A DNA stretch of 64,000 nt, from assembly GCF_003402415.2 (NCBI RefSeq), contig NZ_AP036014.1:1116001-1180000 (forward strand), given 5' to 3'. The translations under genes were made by a program, and so were the position numbers. The notes beneath the pieces were generated by a model. The model did no database searches. It saw nothing but the letters and a program-made list of their open reading frames with translations, and had not been told where the DNA came from. Source of the stretch: Cupidesulfovibrio sp000226255. Lineage in GTDB: Bacteria > Desulfobacterota > Desulfovibrionia > Desulfovibrionales > Desulfovibrionaceae. Shown piece after piece: positions 49,971 to 58,298 of the stretch. Position 1 is the stretch's first letter, and every line of letters starts with the position of its first letter.

Positions 49971-52187
49971 ATGGCAGAGAACAGCGCATCGACAGGCACG
50001 CCGGACCGCGACAGACCCGCCGGCCGTTCGCGGCTTCTGTGGTTCGGCATCGTGGTGCTTGGGGTCACCGTGGCGGCCGCCACGGTGGGGGCCTACTGGA
50101 ACATCACCGACGCCCGGCACAAGCTGGAGACGGACATCGCCCAGCGGCAGGCCGTGCTGACGCTGGCCCGCGTGGAGTCCGTGAACCTGTGGCTGGATTC
50201 CATGACCGAGCAGGGGGCGCGGCTGATCAACGCCGACCTGTTCCGGCTGTTCGCCTCGGAGGTGAACCAGCTGGACGGCGACGTGGGCCTGCTGCTGAAC
50301 AAGCCCGGACAGGGACCCGGACAGGGTGCCGACAAGGCCGCGCAACCTGCCCAGCCCGGCAAGAACGGGGACAAGGCGGGCAAGCCCGGCGTTCGTGCCG
50401 ACGATGACGACATCTCGCAGCTGGCAGCGCAACTGCCGCTGATGCGCAACCTGCTGCGCGAGTTCGTGACCTATTCCGACTTCGTCTCCGGGCGCATCGT
50501 GAACACCCGCGCCCAGACCTACATTTCCACCGACGCAACGCCGGTGCCCCTGTCCGAAGACCAGCAGGCGGCCATCCGCGCGGTGCTGGAAACGGGCCGG
50601 ATGCGCTTCTCGCACGCCCGCTCCACCCAGACCGGGCTGGTGCTGGACCTGTTCATGCCCATCCTGCCGCCCCAGTTCGAGGCGACCACCGGCGCGCGCC
50701 CCGTGGCGGTGCTGCTGCTGTCCAAGATCATCTCCGGCAAGGTGGGCGAGTTCCTGGCCGCCTCGCCGCTGGTGGAGAAGGGGCAGGTGTCGCGTCTGGT
50801 GCAGCGCACCCCGCGCGGCTTCGAGGAAATCGCCCCCTCGGCCCAGGAAGGGCTGCAGAACGTTTCCCCGCCCGCCTTCGCCGAAACCGGCGACCTGCCC
50901 TTCGCGCGGCGGATTTCCGTGGACGGCGCGACGTCGGTGTACTCCACCGGGCGCAAGTTGCCGCAGCTTGAATGGTGGACCGTGGAGGAAATTCCGGCGG
51001 AACTGGCCCTGGCCCGCCTGGCCGAGCGCGAACGCACCGTGGTGGGGCTGGCCGTGCTGTGCACCCTGCTGCTGGTGGTGGCGCTGGCCTCGCTGTGGTG
51101 GTGGCTGGTGGGCCGTGAGCAGCGCGAGATAGCGCGCGACTTCAAGGCCCTGTTCGAGGTCATCGACGACCAGAAGCAGTTGCTGGACGGCATCAACTCG
51201 GCCATGACGCACCCCGTCTCGCTCACCGACGACCAGAGCGTGTTCCAGTACGTGAACCGGGCCTTTGCCCGCGCCGTGGGCCGCAGCCCCGAAGAACTGC
51301 TGGGCATGGACATGCAGGCGGTGTTCGGCTTCGACACCGCCCGGCGCATCACCGCCCCCGACGCCCAGGTGCTGATGGGAGGCGACCCGGCCACGGTACA
51401 CGAGGTGGTCTACCTGCAATCGCGCAAGCGCCACTTCCAGATCGTCAAGGCCCCGCTGTTCGGGCCGGACGGGCGGCAGGTGCGCGGCGTGGTTTCGGTG
51501 TTCCACGACATCACCGACCTCGTGGAGGCGCAGGAGCGCAACCGCCGGGTGGTGCAGCAGACCATCGACGCGCTGGTGCGCGCCATCGAGCAGACCGACC
51601 CCTATCTGGCCGGGCATTCGCGGCTGATGGGCCTTGCGGCCAGCCTGACGGCGCGGGTCATGGGCCTTGGCGAGCGCGACGTGGCCACGGTGGAGGCGGC
51701 GGCCAACCTTTCGCAGGTGGGCAAGATGTTCGTGCCGCGCGACATCCTGAACAAGCCCGGCAAGCTCACAGCCGAGGAAAAGCACGAGATGGAGCGCCAC
51801 GTGGAATACGCCCGCGACGTGCTGTCCTCCATCGAGTTCGACCTGCCGGTGCTGCCCGCCATCATCCAGATGAACGAGCGGCAGGACGGCAAGGGCTACC
51901 CCGATGGTCTTTCCGGCGAGCAGATATCCGCCCACGCGCGCATTCTGGCCGTGGCCAACGCCTTCTGCGCCATGCTGCGCCCGCGTTCGTACCGCCCGGC
52001 CCTGCCCCTGGAAAAGGTGCTGGACGCCCTGGAAAGCCAGACCGACAGCTACGACGTGAGCGTGGTGCACGGCCTGCGCGATGTGCTGGATACCCCGGCG
52101 GGCGAACGCCTGTTGGCTCAAATTGGAGCCCAGCCCGGCTCCCAGGCGGGCGTCCAGACCGGCAACGGGGGCAACGGGGCGGCGTAA
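49971..52187 (+). CDS. LapD-like inside-out receptor with PAS and degenerate HD-GYP domain
   Basis: 738-aa membrane receptor. TM1 is at about 22-42 (LLWFGIVVLGVTVAAATVGA). A periplasmic sensor domain (~45-355) has a Gly/Pro/Lys-rich insertion, and TM2 is at ~362-385. A cytoplasmic PAS domain (~400-515) leads to a C-terminal HD-GYP fold. The HD-GYP metal ligands are mostly lost: LHDIGK is LSQVGK (about 580), HHERxDG is MNERQDGKGYP (about 636-645), and the late DxxDA is NAFCAM. GYP and nearby residues are kept. This predicts a non-catalytic c-di-GMP-binding module, by analogy with LapD's inactive EAL. It follows LapG by about 100 bases, the place of lapD in Lap operons. Confidence 0.85.
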   Translation: MAENSASTGTPDRDRPAGRSRLLWFGIVVLGVTVAAATVGAYWNITDARHKLETDIAQRQAVLTLARVESVNLWLDSMTEQGARLINADLFRLFASEVNQLDGDVGLLLNKPGQGPGQGADKAAQPAQPGKNGDKAGKPGVRADDDDISQLAAQLPLMRNLLREFVTYSDFVSGRIVNTRAQTYISTDATPVPLSEDQQAAIRAVLETGRMRFSHARSTQTGLVLDLFMPILPPQFEATTGARPVAVLLLSKIISGKVGEFLAASPLVEKGQVSRLVQRTPRGFEEIAPSAQEGLQNVSPPAFAETGDLPFARRISVDGATSVYSTGRKLPQLEWWTVEEIPAELALARLAERERTVVGLAVLCTLLLVVALASLWWWLVGREQREIARDFKALFEVIDDQKQLLDGINSAMTHPVSLTDDQSVFQYVNRAFARAVGRSPEELLGMDMQAVFGFDTARRITAPDAQVLMGGDPATVHEVVYLQSRKRHFQIVKAPLFGPDGRQVRGVVSVFHDITDLVEAQERNRRVVQQTIDALVRAIEQTDPYLAGHSRLMGLAASLTARVMGLGERDVATVEAAANLSQVGKMFVPRDILNKPGKLTAEEKHEMERHVEYARDVLSSIEFDLPVLPAIIQMNERQDGKGYPDGLSGEQISAHARILAVANAFCAMLRPRSYRPALPLEKVLDALESQTDSYDVSVVHGLRDVLDTPAGERLLAQIGAQPGSQAGVQTGNGGNGAA

Positions 52188-52250
52188 CCGCCAGCCGGAT
52201 CGGCATCGGCAGGATGTCCGACGCCGCCGTCCGCATGCGGACATGACATG

Positions 52251-52279
52251 AAGGGGGACGCCATGTGGCGTCCCCCTTT
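52251..52279 (+). terminator. Bidirectional terminator after the lap operon
   Basis: GGGGGACGCCA-TG-TGGCGTCCCCC with flanking AA/TT and TTT; 11-13-bp perfect stem. It separates the lap operon from the convergent chemoreceptor gene. Confidence 0.85.
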
Positions 52280-52316
52280 CGCGTTGCCGGAAGGCGGAAT
52301 GTCGCAGCCGCGCCGG

Positions 52317-54737
52317 TCAGGCGCGCATCTCGGCGGTGAGCCTGCGCAGGTCCCCGGCCAGGCCGGCCAGTTCGTTCACGGCCGATGCCGAGCGGGACAT
52401 GATCTCCGCCGTGTCCTGCGCGATCATGTTCACCTCTTCGGTGGACCGGCTGATCTGCTCGCTGGCGGCGGACTGCTGCTCCGACGCGGTGGCGATGGAG
52501 CGCACCTGGTCGGCGGTCTGGTCCACCATGCTCACGATCTCCTTCAGCGTGCCGCCGGACTTTTCGGTGAGTTCGGTGGAGCGCATCACCGCGTCCACGG
52601 CCGCCGCCGTGGCCTGCACGTTGTCGCGCGCGCCGGTCTGGATGGAGGCGATGGCCTGGCCCACCTCACGGGTGGCCCCCATGGTCTTTTCGGCCAGCTT
52701 GCGCACCTCGTCGGCCACCACGGCAAAGCCGCGCCCGGCGTCGCCCGCCCGCGCCGCCTCGATGGCCGCGTTCAGCGCCAGCAGGTTGGTCTGGTCGGCG
52801 ATGTCCTCGATGACCTGCATCACCCGGCCGATGTCCTCGGCCTGGCGGCCCAGCCCTTCCATGTTGGCGCGCAGGTCCACGGCCAGGTCGCGCACGCCGG
52901 TGATGGCCTGCACCACGTCGGCCACCAGGTGTTCGCCCTCGTCGGCCTTGGCGCGCGCGCCCTCGGCGTTGCCCGCCGCCTGCGAGGCGTTGCTGGCCAC
53001 CTCCAGCATGCTGGCGTTCATCTGCTCCATGGCGGTGGCGGTCTCTGCCGTGCGGGCGCGCTGGCGGTCCGCGCCGCCGTTGGCCTCGTCCACCTGGCGG
53101 GCCAGTTCCTCGGCCGCCGTGGCAAGCTGGCGGGCGATGGCGTCGGCCTGCTCGGCCACGCGGGTGATGGCGGCGTGCTGGGCCTCTGTCCGGGCCTGCT
53201 GGGTGCGCAGCCCGGTGACGTCGGCGTAGATGGTGAAGGCCCCGATGAGCCTGCCGTCCAGGTCGTACAGCGGGGCCACGTCCACCTGGGCGTGTACGGT
53301 GTTGCCAGTCTCGGTGGTCAGGTCCACGCTCAGGTTGCATTCGGCGTTGCCGTGTTGCAGACACCGGCGGGTGGCCATGTCGTCCACGGCGCGCCCGTAC
53401 ACGAAGCGGTCAAGCGGCTTGCCCACCCAGTCGGCGGGGGCACCGGGCCGTTCCAGCAGCTTCACCAGCGCCTCGTTGGTGAACACCACCTTCTCGTCGG
53501 GCGAACTGATGGCGAAGGGCACGGTCATCCCGTTCAGCACGCCCTGGGTGAAGCCGAGCTTGTTCTTCATCTCGGCCACCATGGCGTTGACGGCGGCAAT
53601 GGTGTCGCCCACGGCGTCGCGCGCGGCATAGTGCATGACGGCCGAAAAATCGCCCCCGGACACGGTGCGGGCATAGGCGGCAAGCTGGCCCATGGGCTTC
53701 ATCAGTTCGCGCACCAGCACCCACACGAACAGCACCGCCAGCGCCAGGGCGGCCACGCCGCCGCCCGCCGTCCAGCGCAGCATGTCCGTGTCCGCGCCCT
53801 GCAACATCTCGTCGCGGGTCATGGCCACGGCCAGGTACAGGTCCCACGGCTCGAAATAGCGCACGAAGCCCACCTTGTGGCCCTGGTATTCCCATTCCAG
53901 GAAGCCGTTGCGGGTTTCCAGCATCTGCTTGCCGTAGCTGTCCTGCAGGATGTTGGTTCCGGTGCGGGTGGGGTGCAGCGCGCGGGTGCCGTCGGGCGTG
54001 AAGATGAAGGTATAGCCGCGCCCACCCACCTTGGCCTGGCCGAACATGGTGCGGAAGGCCTCGCTCAGCAGCGGTTCGCCCACGAACAGCGCGCCGATGA
54101 CCGTGCCGTAGGCGTCCTTCAACGGGCGGTAGTGGGTGCGGTAGGCGTGCCCCATGACCGTGGCCCGGCCGGTGTAGTCGCTGCCCGAGGCAATGGCCTT
54201 GTACACCGGGCTGGACTCGGGGATGTAGGTGTCGATGGCGCGCTTGCCCTGCGCGTCGGTGATGGTGGTGGCCACCCGCAGCAGCTTGCCGGGCAGCAGC
54301 GCGAACAGGGTGGCGTCCGACCCCACCGAACGCTTGTGCTTTTCCACCAGCGTGTTGGGCGAGAAGGGCAGGGGCATGCCGTCGCTGCTCAGCTCGAAGT
54401 CCGGCACGGCAACGCGGGTTTTGGCCCCGCTGGTCTGGTCGACAACCTCGTGCTCCGACTTGCCGGTGGCGCTGAGGTACAGTTCGCCTTGCCCTATCAA
54501 CGAGCTGGCCAGCGCCTCCAGGCTGTTGTGCAGCGCTTCGCCGCCAATGCGGTCCTGCATGGCGGCCACGTCGCACATGGCGTCCATGAAGCCTGCAAGA
54601 TTGTCATGGCCCATCTTGTCCAGCGTGCGCTGGGTGCGCCAGGCCACGATCCCGGACAGGAACACGATGGTGCACAACACCACCATGATGACCCCGGAGT
54701 ACATCTTGGTGGTGATTTTGAGCGAGTCTAGCCGCAT
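52317..54737 (-). CDS. Methyl-accepting chemotaxis protein with Cache-like and PAS domains
   Basis: 806-aa transmembrane chemoreceptor. TM1 lies at about 12-33; the periplasmic sensor (~40-330) has PVYKAIASGSDYTGRATVMGHAYRTHYRPL and GYTFIFTPDGTRALHP, like single Cache domains. TM2 and HAMP lie around 340-420, a PAS domain around 435-560, and the conserved signalling hairpin has DIADQTNLLALNAAIEAARAG and RGFAVVADEVRKLAEKT. No C-terminal CheR-binding pentapeptide is visible. ATG with GGGAGG upstream. The ligand is unknown; no che genes are adjacent. Confidence 0.92.
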   Translation of the reverse strand: MRLDSLKITTKMYSGVIMVVLCTIVFLSGIVAWRTQRTLDKMGHDNLAGFMDAMCDVAAMQDRIGGEALHNSLEALASSLIGQGELYLSATGKSEHEVVDQTSGAKTRVAVPDFELSSDGMPLPFSPNTLVEKHKRSVGSDATLFALLPGKLLRVATTITDAQGKRAIDTYIPESSPVYKAIASGSDYTGRATVMGHAYRTHYRPLKDAYGTVIGALFVGEPLLSEAFRTMFGQAKVGGRGYTFIFTPDGTRALHPTRTGTNILQDSYGKQMLETRNGFLEWEYQGHKVGFVRYFEPWDLYLAVAMTRDEMLQGADTDMLRWTAGGGVAALALAVLFVWVLVRELMKPMGQLAAYARTVSGGDFSAVMHYAARDAVGDTIAAVNAMVAEMKNKLGFTQGVLNGMTVPFAISSPDEKVVFTNEALVKLLERPGAPADWVGKPLDRFVYGRAVDDMATRRCLQHGNAECNLSVDLTTETGNTVHAQVDVAPLYDLDGRLIGAFTIYADVTGLRTQQARTEAQHAAITRVAEQADAIARQLATAAEELARQVDEANGGADRQRARTAETATAMEQMNASMLEVASNASQAAGNAEGARAKADEGEHLVADVVQAITGVRDLAVDLRANMEGLGRQAEDIGRVMQVIEDIADQTNLLALNAAIEAARAGDAGRGFAVVADEVRKLAEKTMGATREVGQAIASIQTGARDNVQATAAAVDAVMRSTELTEKSGGTLKEIVSMVDQTADQVRSIATASEQQSAASEQISRSTEEVNMIAQDTAEIMSRSASAVNELAGLAGDLRRLTAEMRA

Positions 54738-55061
54738 GGTCGTCGCCTCCCGTTGACGTTCCCCCACAGGTACGCAAGGCCCCACTTCTTTGGTGGGGGG
54801 TTGCACCATTTTTCACAAGAGGTCAATCGATTTTTGCATACGCGTGCGTTGCAGTGGTGCTTCAACATGTTGAATCAGAAAACTAAAAAATGAGTTTCCG
54901 AGGTGAGCGTCCTGTGATGGCGGCTGTGTGCCGTGTCGAATACGCAAAAACGGCCCGGTTCAGTACACCGGGCCGTTGCGTTGCGCCGTTTCGGGGCGCG
55001 GGCGGAAGGCTGTGCGGGAATAAGCGTGGCGGGCAGCGCGGCAGAGCGCGAGGGGCTGCTT
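54738..55061. other. Intergenic region: chemoreceptor leader and trmJ 3' flank
   Basis: No gene. The AT-rich part (54810-54900) is the likely chemoreceptor promoter region, with GGTCAATCGATTTTTGCAT but no confident -35/-10 pair. The terminator of the next gene lies at 54945-54976. Confidence 0.45.
54945..54976 (-). terminator. Rho-independent terminator of the trmJ-like gene
   Basis: CGGCCCGGT-N7-ACCGGGCCG stem, followed on the minus strand by TTTTTG. Confidence 0.78.
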
Positions 55062-55868
55062 TTACCTGTCTTCCGTGTCGTCCGGAGTGCTCTTTTTTTC
55101 GGTGGGTGCGCTGGTGCCGGTGGCGGCCAGGGTCGCCATGCGCTTCACTTGGCGGCACACGCCCATGACCAGATCGAATTCGTGGCGGCGCAGCCGGGTG
55201 CGGCCCAGAAAGCGGCGCACCGGCATCATGAAGTAGTCGGGGTTGTCGGCGCGCAGGTAGTCGATGGCCAGCAGGGTGTCGCGCAGGGTGTCGTGCAGGC
55301 GTTCCAGTTCCGCGTGGGTGGCCAGGCGTGAATCAGGTCCGGGGCCGGGGCGGAAGGGGTGCGCCGCCGTGCCCTTCAGGCATTCGTACAGCACCACCAG
55401 CACCGCCTGCGCGAGATTCAGCGAGGATGCCTCCGGCGCGGTGGGGATGGTCAGCAGCCTGTGGCAGTGCTCGATCTCGTCGTTGGTCAGGCCCCGGTCT
55501 TCCGGGCCGAACACCACGGCCACCCGGTCGCCCCCGGCCAGCACCGGGCAGGCCTCCGCCGCCGCCCGTTCGGGCGAGAGCAGTTCGCGCCGCCAGCCGC
55601 CCGTGCGCGCCGTGGTGCCGAACACCACCGCGCAGTCGGCCACCGCCTCGGCCAGCGTTGCCACCACGCGCACCCCGGCCAGGATGTCCTGGCCCTTGGG
55701 CGTGGCCAGCGGCACCGCCTTGGCCGGGTCGCCCGCGTCCTCGCTCCAGCGCTCCGGGTCCACCAGCACGATGTCGCGCGCGCCCATGTTGGCGCACGCC
55801 CGGGCCACCATGCCCACGTTTTCCGGGAACCGGGTCTTTACCAGCACCACAGTCAGGTTTTGCAGCAT
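55062..55868 (-). CDS. RNA methyltransferase, TrmJ/TrmH (SPOUT) family
   Basis: 268-aa cytoplasmic 2'-O-methyltransferase of tRNA/rRNA. LVKTRFPENVGMVARACANMGA (in its two halves) and the knot motifs AVVFGPEDRGLTNDEI and LTIPTAPEASSLNLAQAVLVVLYE are typical of the SPOUT fold, and the C-terminal ~90 residues form a helical extension like TrmJ. TrmJ is the best guess, but YfiF- or LasT-type relatives cannot be excluded. A 24-bp-armed palindromic repeat lies about 50 bases upstream of its start. Confidence 0.85.
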   Translation of the reverse strand: MLQNLTVVLVKTRFPENVGMVARACANMGARDIVLVDPERWSEDAGDPAKAVPLATPKGQDILAGVRVVATLAEAVADCAVVFGTTARTGGWRRELLSPERAAAEACPVLAGGDRVAVVFGPEDRGLTNDEIEHCHRLLTIPTAPEASSLNLAQAVLVVLYECLKGTAAHPFRPGPGPDSRLATHAELERLHDTLRDTLLAIDYLRADNPDYFMMPVRRFLGRTRLRRHEFDLVMGVCRQVKRMATLAATGTSAPTEKKSTPDDTEDR

Positions 55869-55920
55869 TGTCGTATGGGGAAGAAGGTTGGGTTGGGAAA
55901 GACAGGATAGGGGAGAATTT

Positions 55921-56020
55921 GGGGGAAAGGGGAGAAACTTTGCGCGCTGCGGTCGCCATCCGTAAGACTCGCGCTGCGCGCTCGCCTAACGGCTGCCGCA
56001 AAGTTTCTCCCCTTTCCCCC
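55921..56020. repeat. Long palindromic intergenic repeat, copy A
   Basis: Perfect 24-bp inverted arms at 55921-55944 and 55997-56020; the purine-rich arm begins GGGGGAAAGGGGAGAAAC. The interior contains CTGCGGTCGCCATCCGTAA, CGCGCTGCGCGCTC and AACGGCTGCCGC. It is nearly the same as the interior of copy B at 56686, while the arms differ in compensating fashion. It lies between two minus-strand genes; no coding capacity. Confidence 0.85.
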
Positions 56021-56073
56021 AAACCCCCATTCCCCTCTTCAAACTTTATATTTGGTCCGTTGAGCAAAGGGGG

Positions 56074-56583
56074 CTACGCGGGCCAGACCTGTCCCGCGCC
56101 CATGACGGCCACCACGGCCCCGGCGGCGAACTTGAGCGACAGGCCCAGAAACTTGCCCACGAACGCGCCCCAGGCGGCCTGGCGGGCCGCGTCGCGCGGG
56201 CGTCCGTGGCTCAGTTCCGCAAGGTAGCAGCCGAACCACGCCCCGGCCAGCGCGCCGGGCAGCGCACCCAGGCCGAACAGGAAGGGCGCGCCCAGGATTG
56301 CCCCGGCAATGGCCCCCAGAATGCCGCCCAGGTTGCCCCGGCCGGTGGAGCCGTAGCGCTTGCCGCCCAGCATCTGCACGCCGAACTCAAGCACCTCGCC
56401 CACGGCGGCGGCCCCGACGACCGTGGCGAAGAACCACGTGTCCATGCCCGGCGCGGCCGGGGCCAGCAGCTTCCACAGCGCCAGCACGCCCACGGCCAGC
56501 CAGTTGCCCGGCAGCCCGAACACGTTGAGCCCGATCATGCCGAACAGCACGATGATGCAAAGGGTGGCGAGAATGTAGTCCAT
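56074..56583 (-). CDS. DUF456 family membrane protein
   Basis: 169-aa hydrophobic protein with about four to five helices. It has VFGLPGNWLAVGVLALWKLL near the N-terminus, GEVLEFGVQMLGGKRYGSTG in the middle and Gly/Ala-rich helices (GGILGAIAGAILGAPFLFGLG), the standard pattern of DUF456. Function unknown. It lies between two copies of the palindromic repeat. Confidence 0.85.
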   Translation of the reverse strand: MDYILATLCIIVLFGMIGLNVFGLPGNWLAVGVLALWKLLAPAAPGMDTWFFATVVGAAAVGEVLEFGVQMLGGKRYGSTGRGNLGGILGAIAGAILGAPFLFGLGALPGALAGAWFGCYLAELSHGRPRDAARQAAWGAFVGKFLGLSLKFAAGAVVAVMGAGQVWPA

Positions 56584-56685
56584 GGGAGTTCCGTTCGGTA
56601 GGTTTGCGTCACGATCCGCATGCGGCCGCGCGTTGCTTTGAAATCATATCCCCCAATCGAAAAGTTTTGAAAGAGGGAAGGGGGC

Positions 56686-56787
56686 ATGGGGGAAGGGGGA
56701 AAACTTTTCGCTCTGCGGTCGCCATCCGTAATGTTCGCGCTGCGCGCTCACAAACGGCTGCCGCAAAAGTTTTCCCCCTTCCCCCAT
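56686..56787. repeat. Long palindromic intergenic repeat, copy B
   Basis: Perfect 23-bp inverted arms at 56686-56708 and 56765-56787; the arm begins ATGGGGGAAGGGGGAAAAC. The interior shares CTGCGGTCGCCATCCGTAA, TCGCGCTGCGCGCTCA and AACGGCTGCCGCAAA with copy A. It lies between the DUF456 gene and the paaK stop. Confidence 0.85.
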
Positions 56788-56807
56788 ATTTTCTTTCCCT
56801 TTCTTTT

Positions 56808-58112
56808 TTACAACGCGGGGCGTTCGCGCAGGTCCTGCACGCGTTGGGCCTTGCCTTCGCTTTTGGGCAGGCTGTTGTGCTGGACCAGGTCCACCTTGGG
56901 GGTGACCAGGATTTCGTCGTGGATGCGGCGGGTAATGCGTTCGCGCAGGCCGTGCAGCTTGCGCATGTCTTCCTCGAAGAATTCGTCGCGGATTTCCACC
57001 TTCACGCGCAGCACGTCGCGGAAATCGTCGCGTTCCAGCACGATCAGGTAGTTCTGCCCCACTTCGGGGAAGCCCATGAGCACCTGTTCCACCTGCATGG
57101 GGTAGATGTTCACGCCCTTGACGATGAGCATGTCGTCGGCGCGGCCCAGGATGCGGTCCAGCCTGCGGTGCACGCGGCCGCAGGGACATTCGCCGGGCAG
57201 GAACCGGGTAAGGTCGCGGGTGCGGTAGCGCAGCACGGGCATGCCCTGGCGGCACAGGGTGGTCATGACCAGTTCGCCCACCTCGCCGTCGGGCACTGCT
57301 TCGCCGGTGGCGGGGTCGATGATTTCGGCGATGTAGGCGTCTTCCCAGACATGCAGGCCGTTCTGGTGCACGCACTCGAAGGCCACGCCGGGGCCGTTCA
57401 TCTCGGACAGGCCGTAAGAGTTGTAGGCTTTCAGGCCCAGCATGTCCTCGATGCGGCGGCGGGCCTCCTCGGTGTGGGGTTCCGCGCCAATGAGGGCGAT
57501 GCGCAGGGGCAGTTCGGCGGGGTTATCGCCCTCGTCGCGCAGCGCGGCGCCCAGATACAGGGCGTACGAGGGGATGATGTGGGCCACGGTGGTCTTGAAG
57601 TCGCGCACCAGCTTGACCTGGCGGCGGGTGTTGCCCGCCCCGGCGGGGATGGTCAGGCAGCCCAGGCGCTCGGCCCCGTAGTGGATGCCAAGGCCGCCGG
57701 TGAACAGGCCGTACCCGGCCATGTTCTGGAACACGTCCTCGCGGCGGATGCCCACCATGTACATGCAGCGGGCCATCAGGTCCGCCCAGGAATTGAGGTC
57801 GGACTGGGTGTGGTAGACCACGGTGGGGGTGCCGGTGGTGCCGCTGGAGGCGTGCATGCGCACAAGCTCGGCCTTGGGCACGCAGAGCAGCCCGTCGGGG
57901 TACTGCGAGCGCAGGTCGTCCTTGCTGGTGAGCGGGATGCGCCGCACGTCGTCCAGCGAGCGGATGGAGCCGGGGGTGACGCCCGCCTCCTTCAGCCGCT
58001 GGCCGTAGAAGGGCGACTTCATGGCCTGCTCGACGGTGTTGCGCAGGCGGACGATCTGGGCGGCGGAGATGGCCTCGCGGCTCCAGGTTTCGGCGATGTC
58101 GAAGAAATCCAT
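56808..58112 (-). CDS. paaK: Phenylacetate-CoA ligase
   Basis: 434-aa adenylate-forming enzyme that activates phenylacetate (or a related aryl acid) with ATP and CoA. The nucleotide-binding loop is HASSGTTGTPTVVYHT (about residues 92-107). YNSYGLSEMNGPGVAFEC, GELVMTTLCRQGMPVLRYRTRDLT and GRADDMLIVKGVNIYP are specific to PaaK. Full family length. In sulfate reducers such enzymes often stand alone as here and may recycle aryl acids from indolepyruvate ferredoxin oxidoreductase reactions. No other phenylacetate genes are adjacent. Confidence 0.93.
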   Translation of the reverse strand: MDFFDIAETWSREAISAAQIVRLRNTVEQAMKSPFYGQRLKEAGVTPGSIRSLDDVRRIPLTSKDDLRSQYPDGLLCVPKAELVRMHASSGTTGTPTVVYHTQSDLNSWADLMARCMYMVGIRREDVFQNMAGYGLFTGGLGIHYGAERLGCLTIPAGAGNTRRQVKLVRDFKTTVAHIIPSYALYLGAALRDEGDNPAELPLRIALIGAEPHTEEARRRIEDMLGLKAYNSYGLSEMNGPGVAFECVHQNGLHVWEDAYIAEIIDPATGEAVPDGEVGELVMTTLCRQGMPVLRYRTRDLTRFLPGECPCGRVHRRLDRILGRADDMLIVKGVNIYPMQVEQVLMGFPEVGQNYLIVLERDDFRDVLRVKVEIRDEFFEEDMRKLHGLRERITRRIHDEILVTPKVDLVQHNSLPKSEGKAQRVQDLRERPAL

Positions 58113-58298
58113 GGCACCCCTCTCTTATGGTTGCCCGCGTGGCGGGCCGTGTTGGCCGAAAAAACGTGTGTCCGGGTGGCGTTGCAACCGGCAGGCGTTG
58201 CACGTGCCCACCGCCTGCGAACCGGGCAAAGCCGCCGCACGGAGGCTGAAACTTGCCGCTCGGTCGGTCAGCCCGGTCGCGTGGTAGGCATGACGCTG

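Noticed and set aside
56604..57375. Open frames reading through the palindromic repeats
   Set aside because: The translated repeat (AVAIRNVRAARSQ type) is a by-product of the intergenic palindrome, and the frames overlap paaK antisense.
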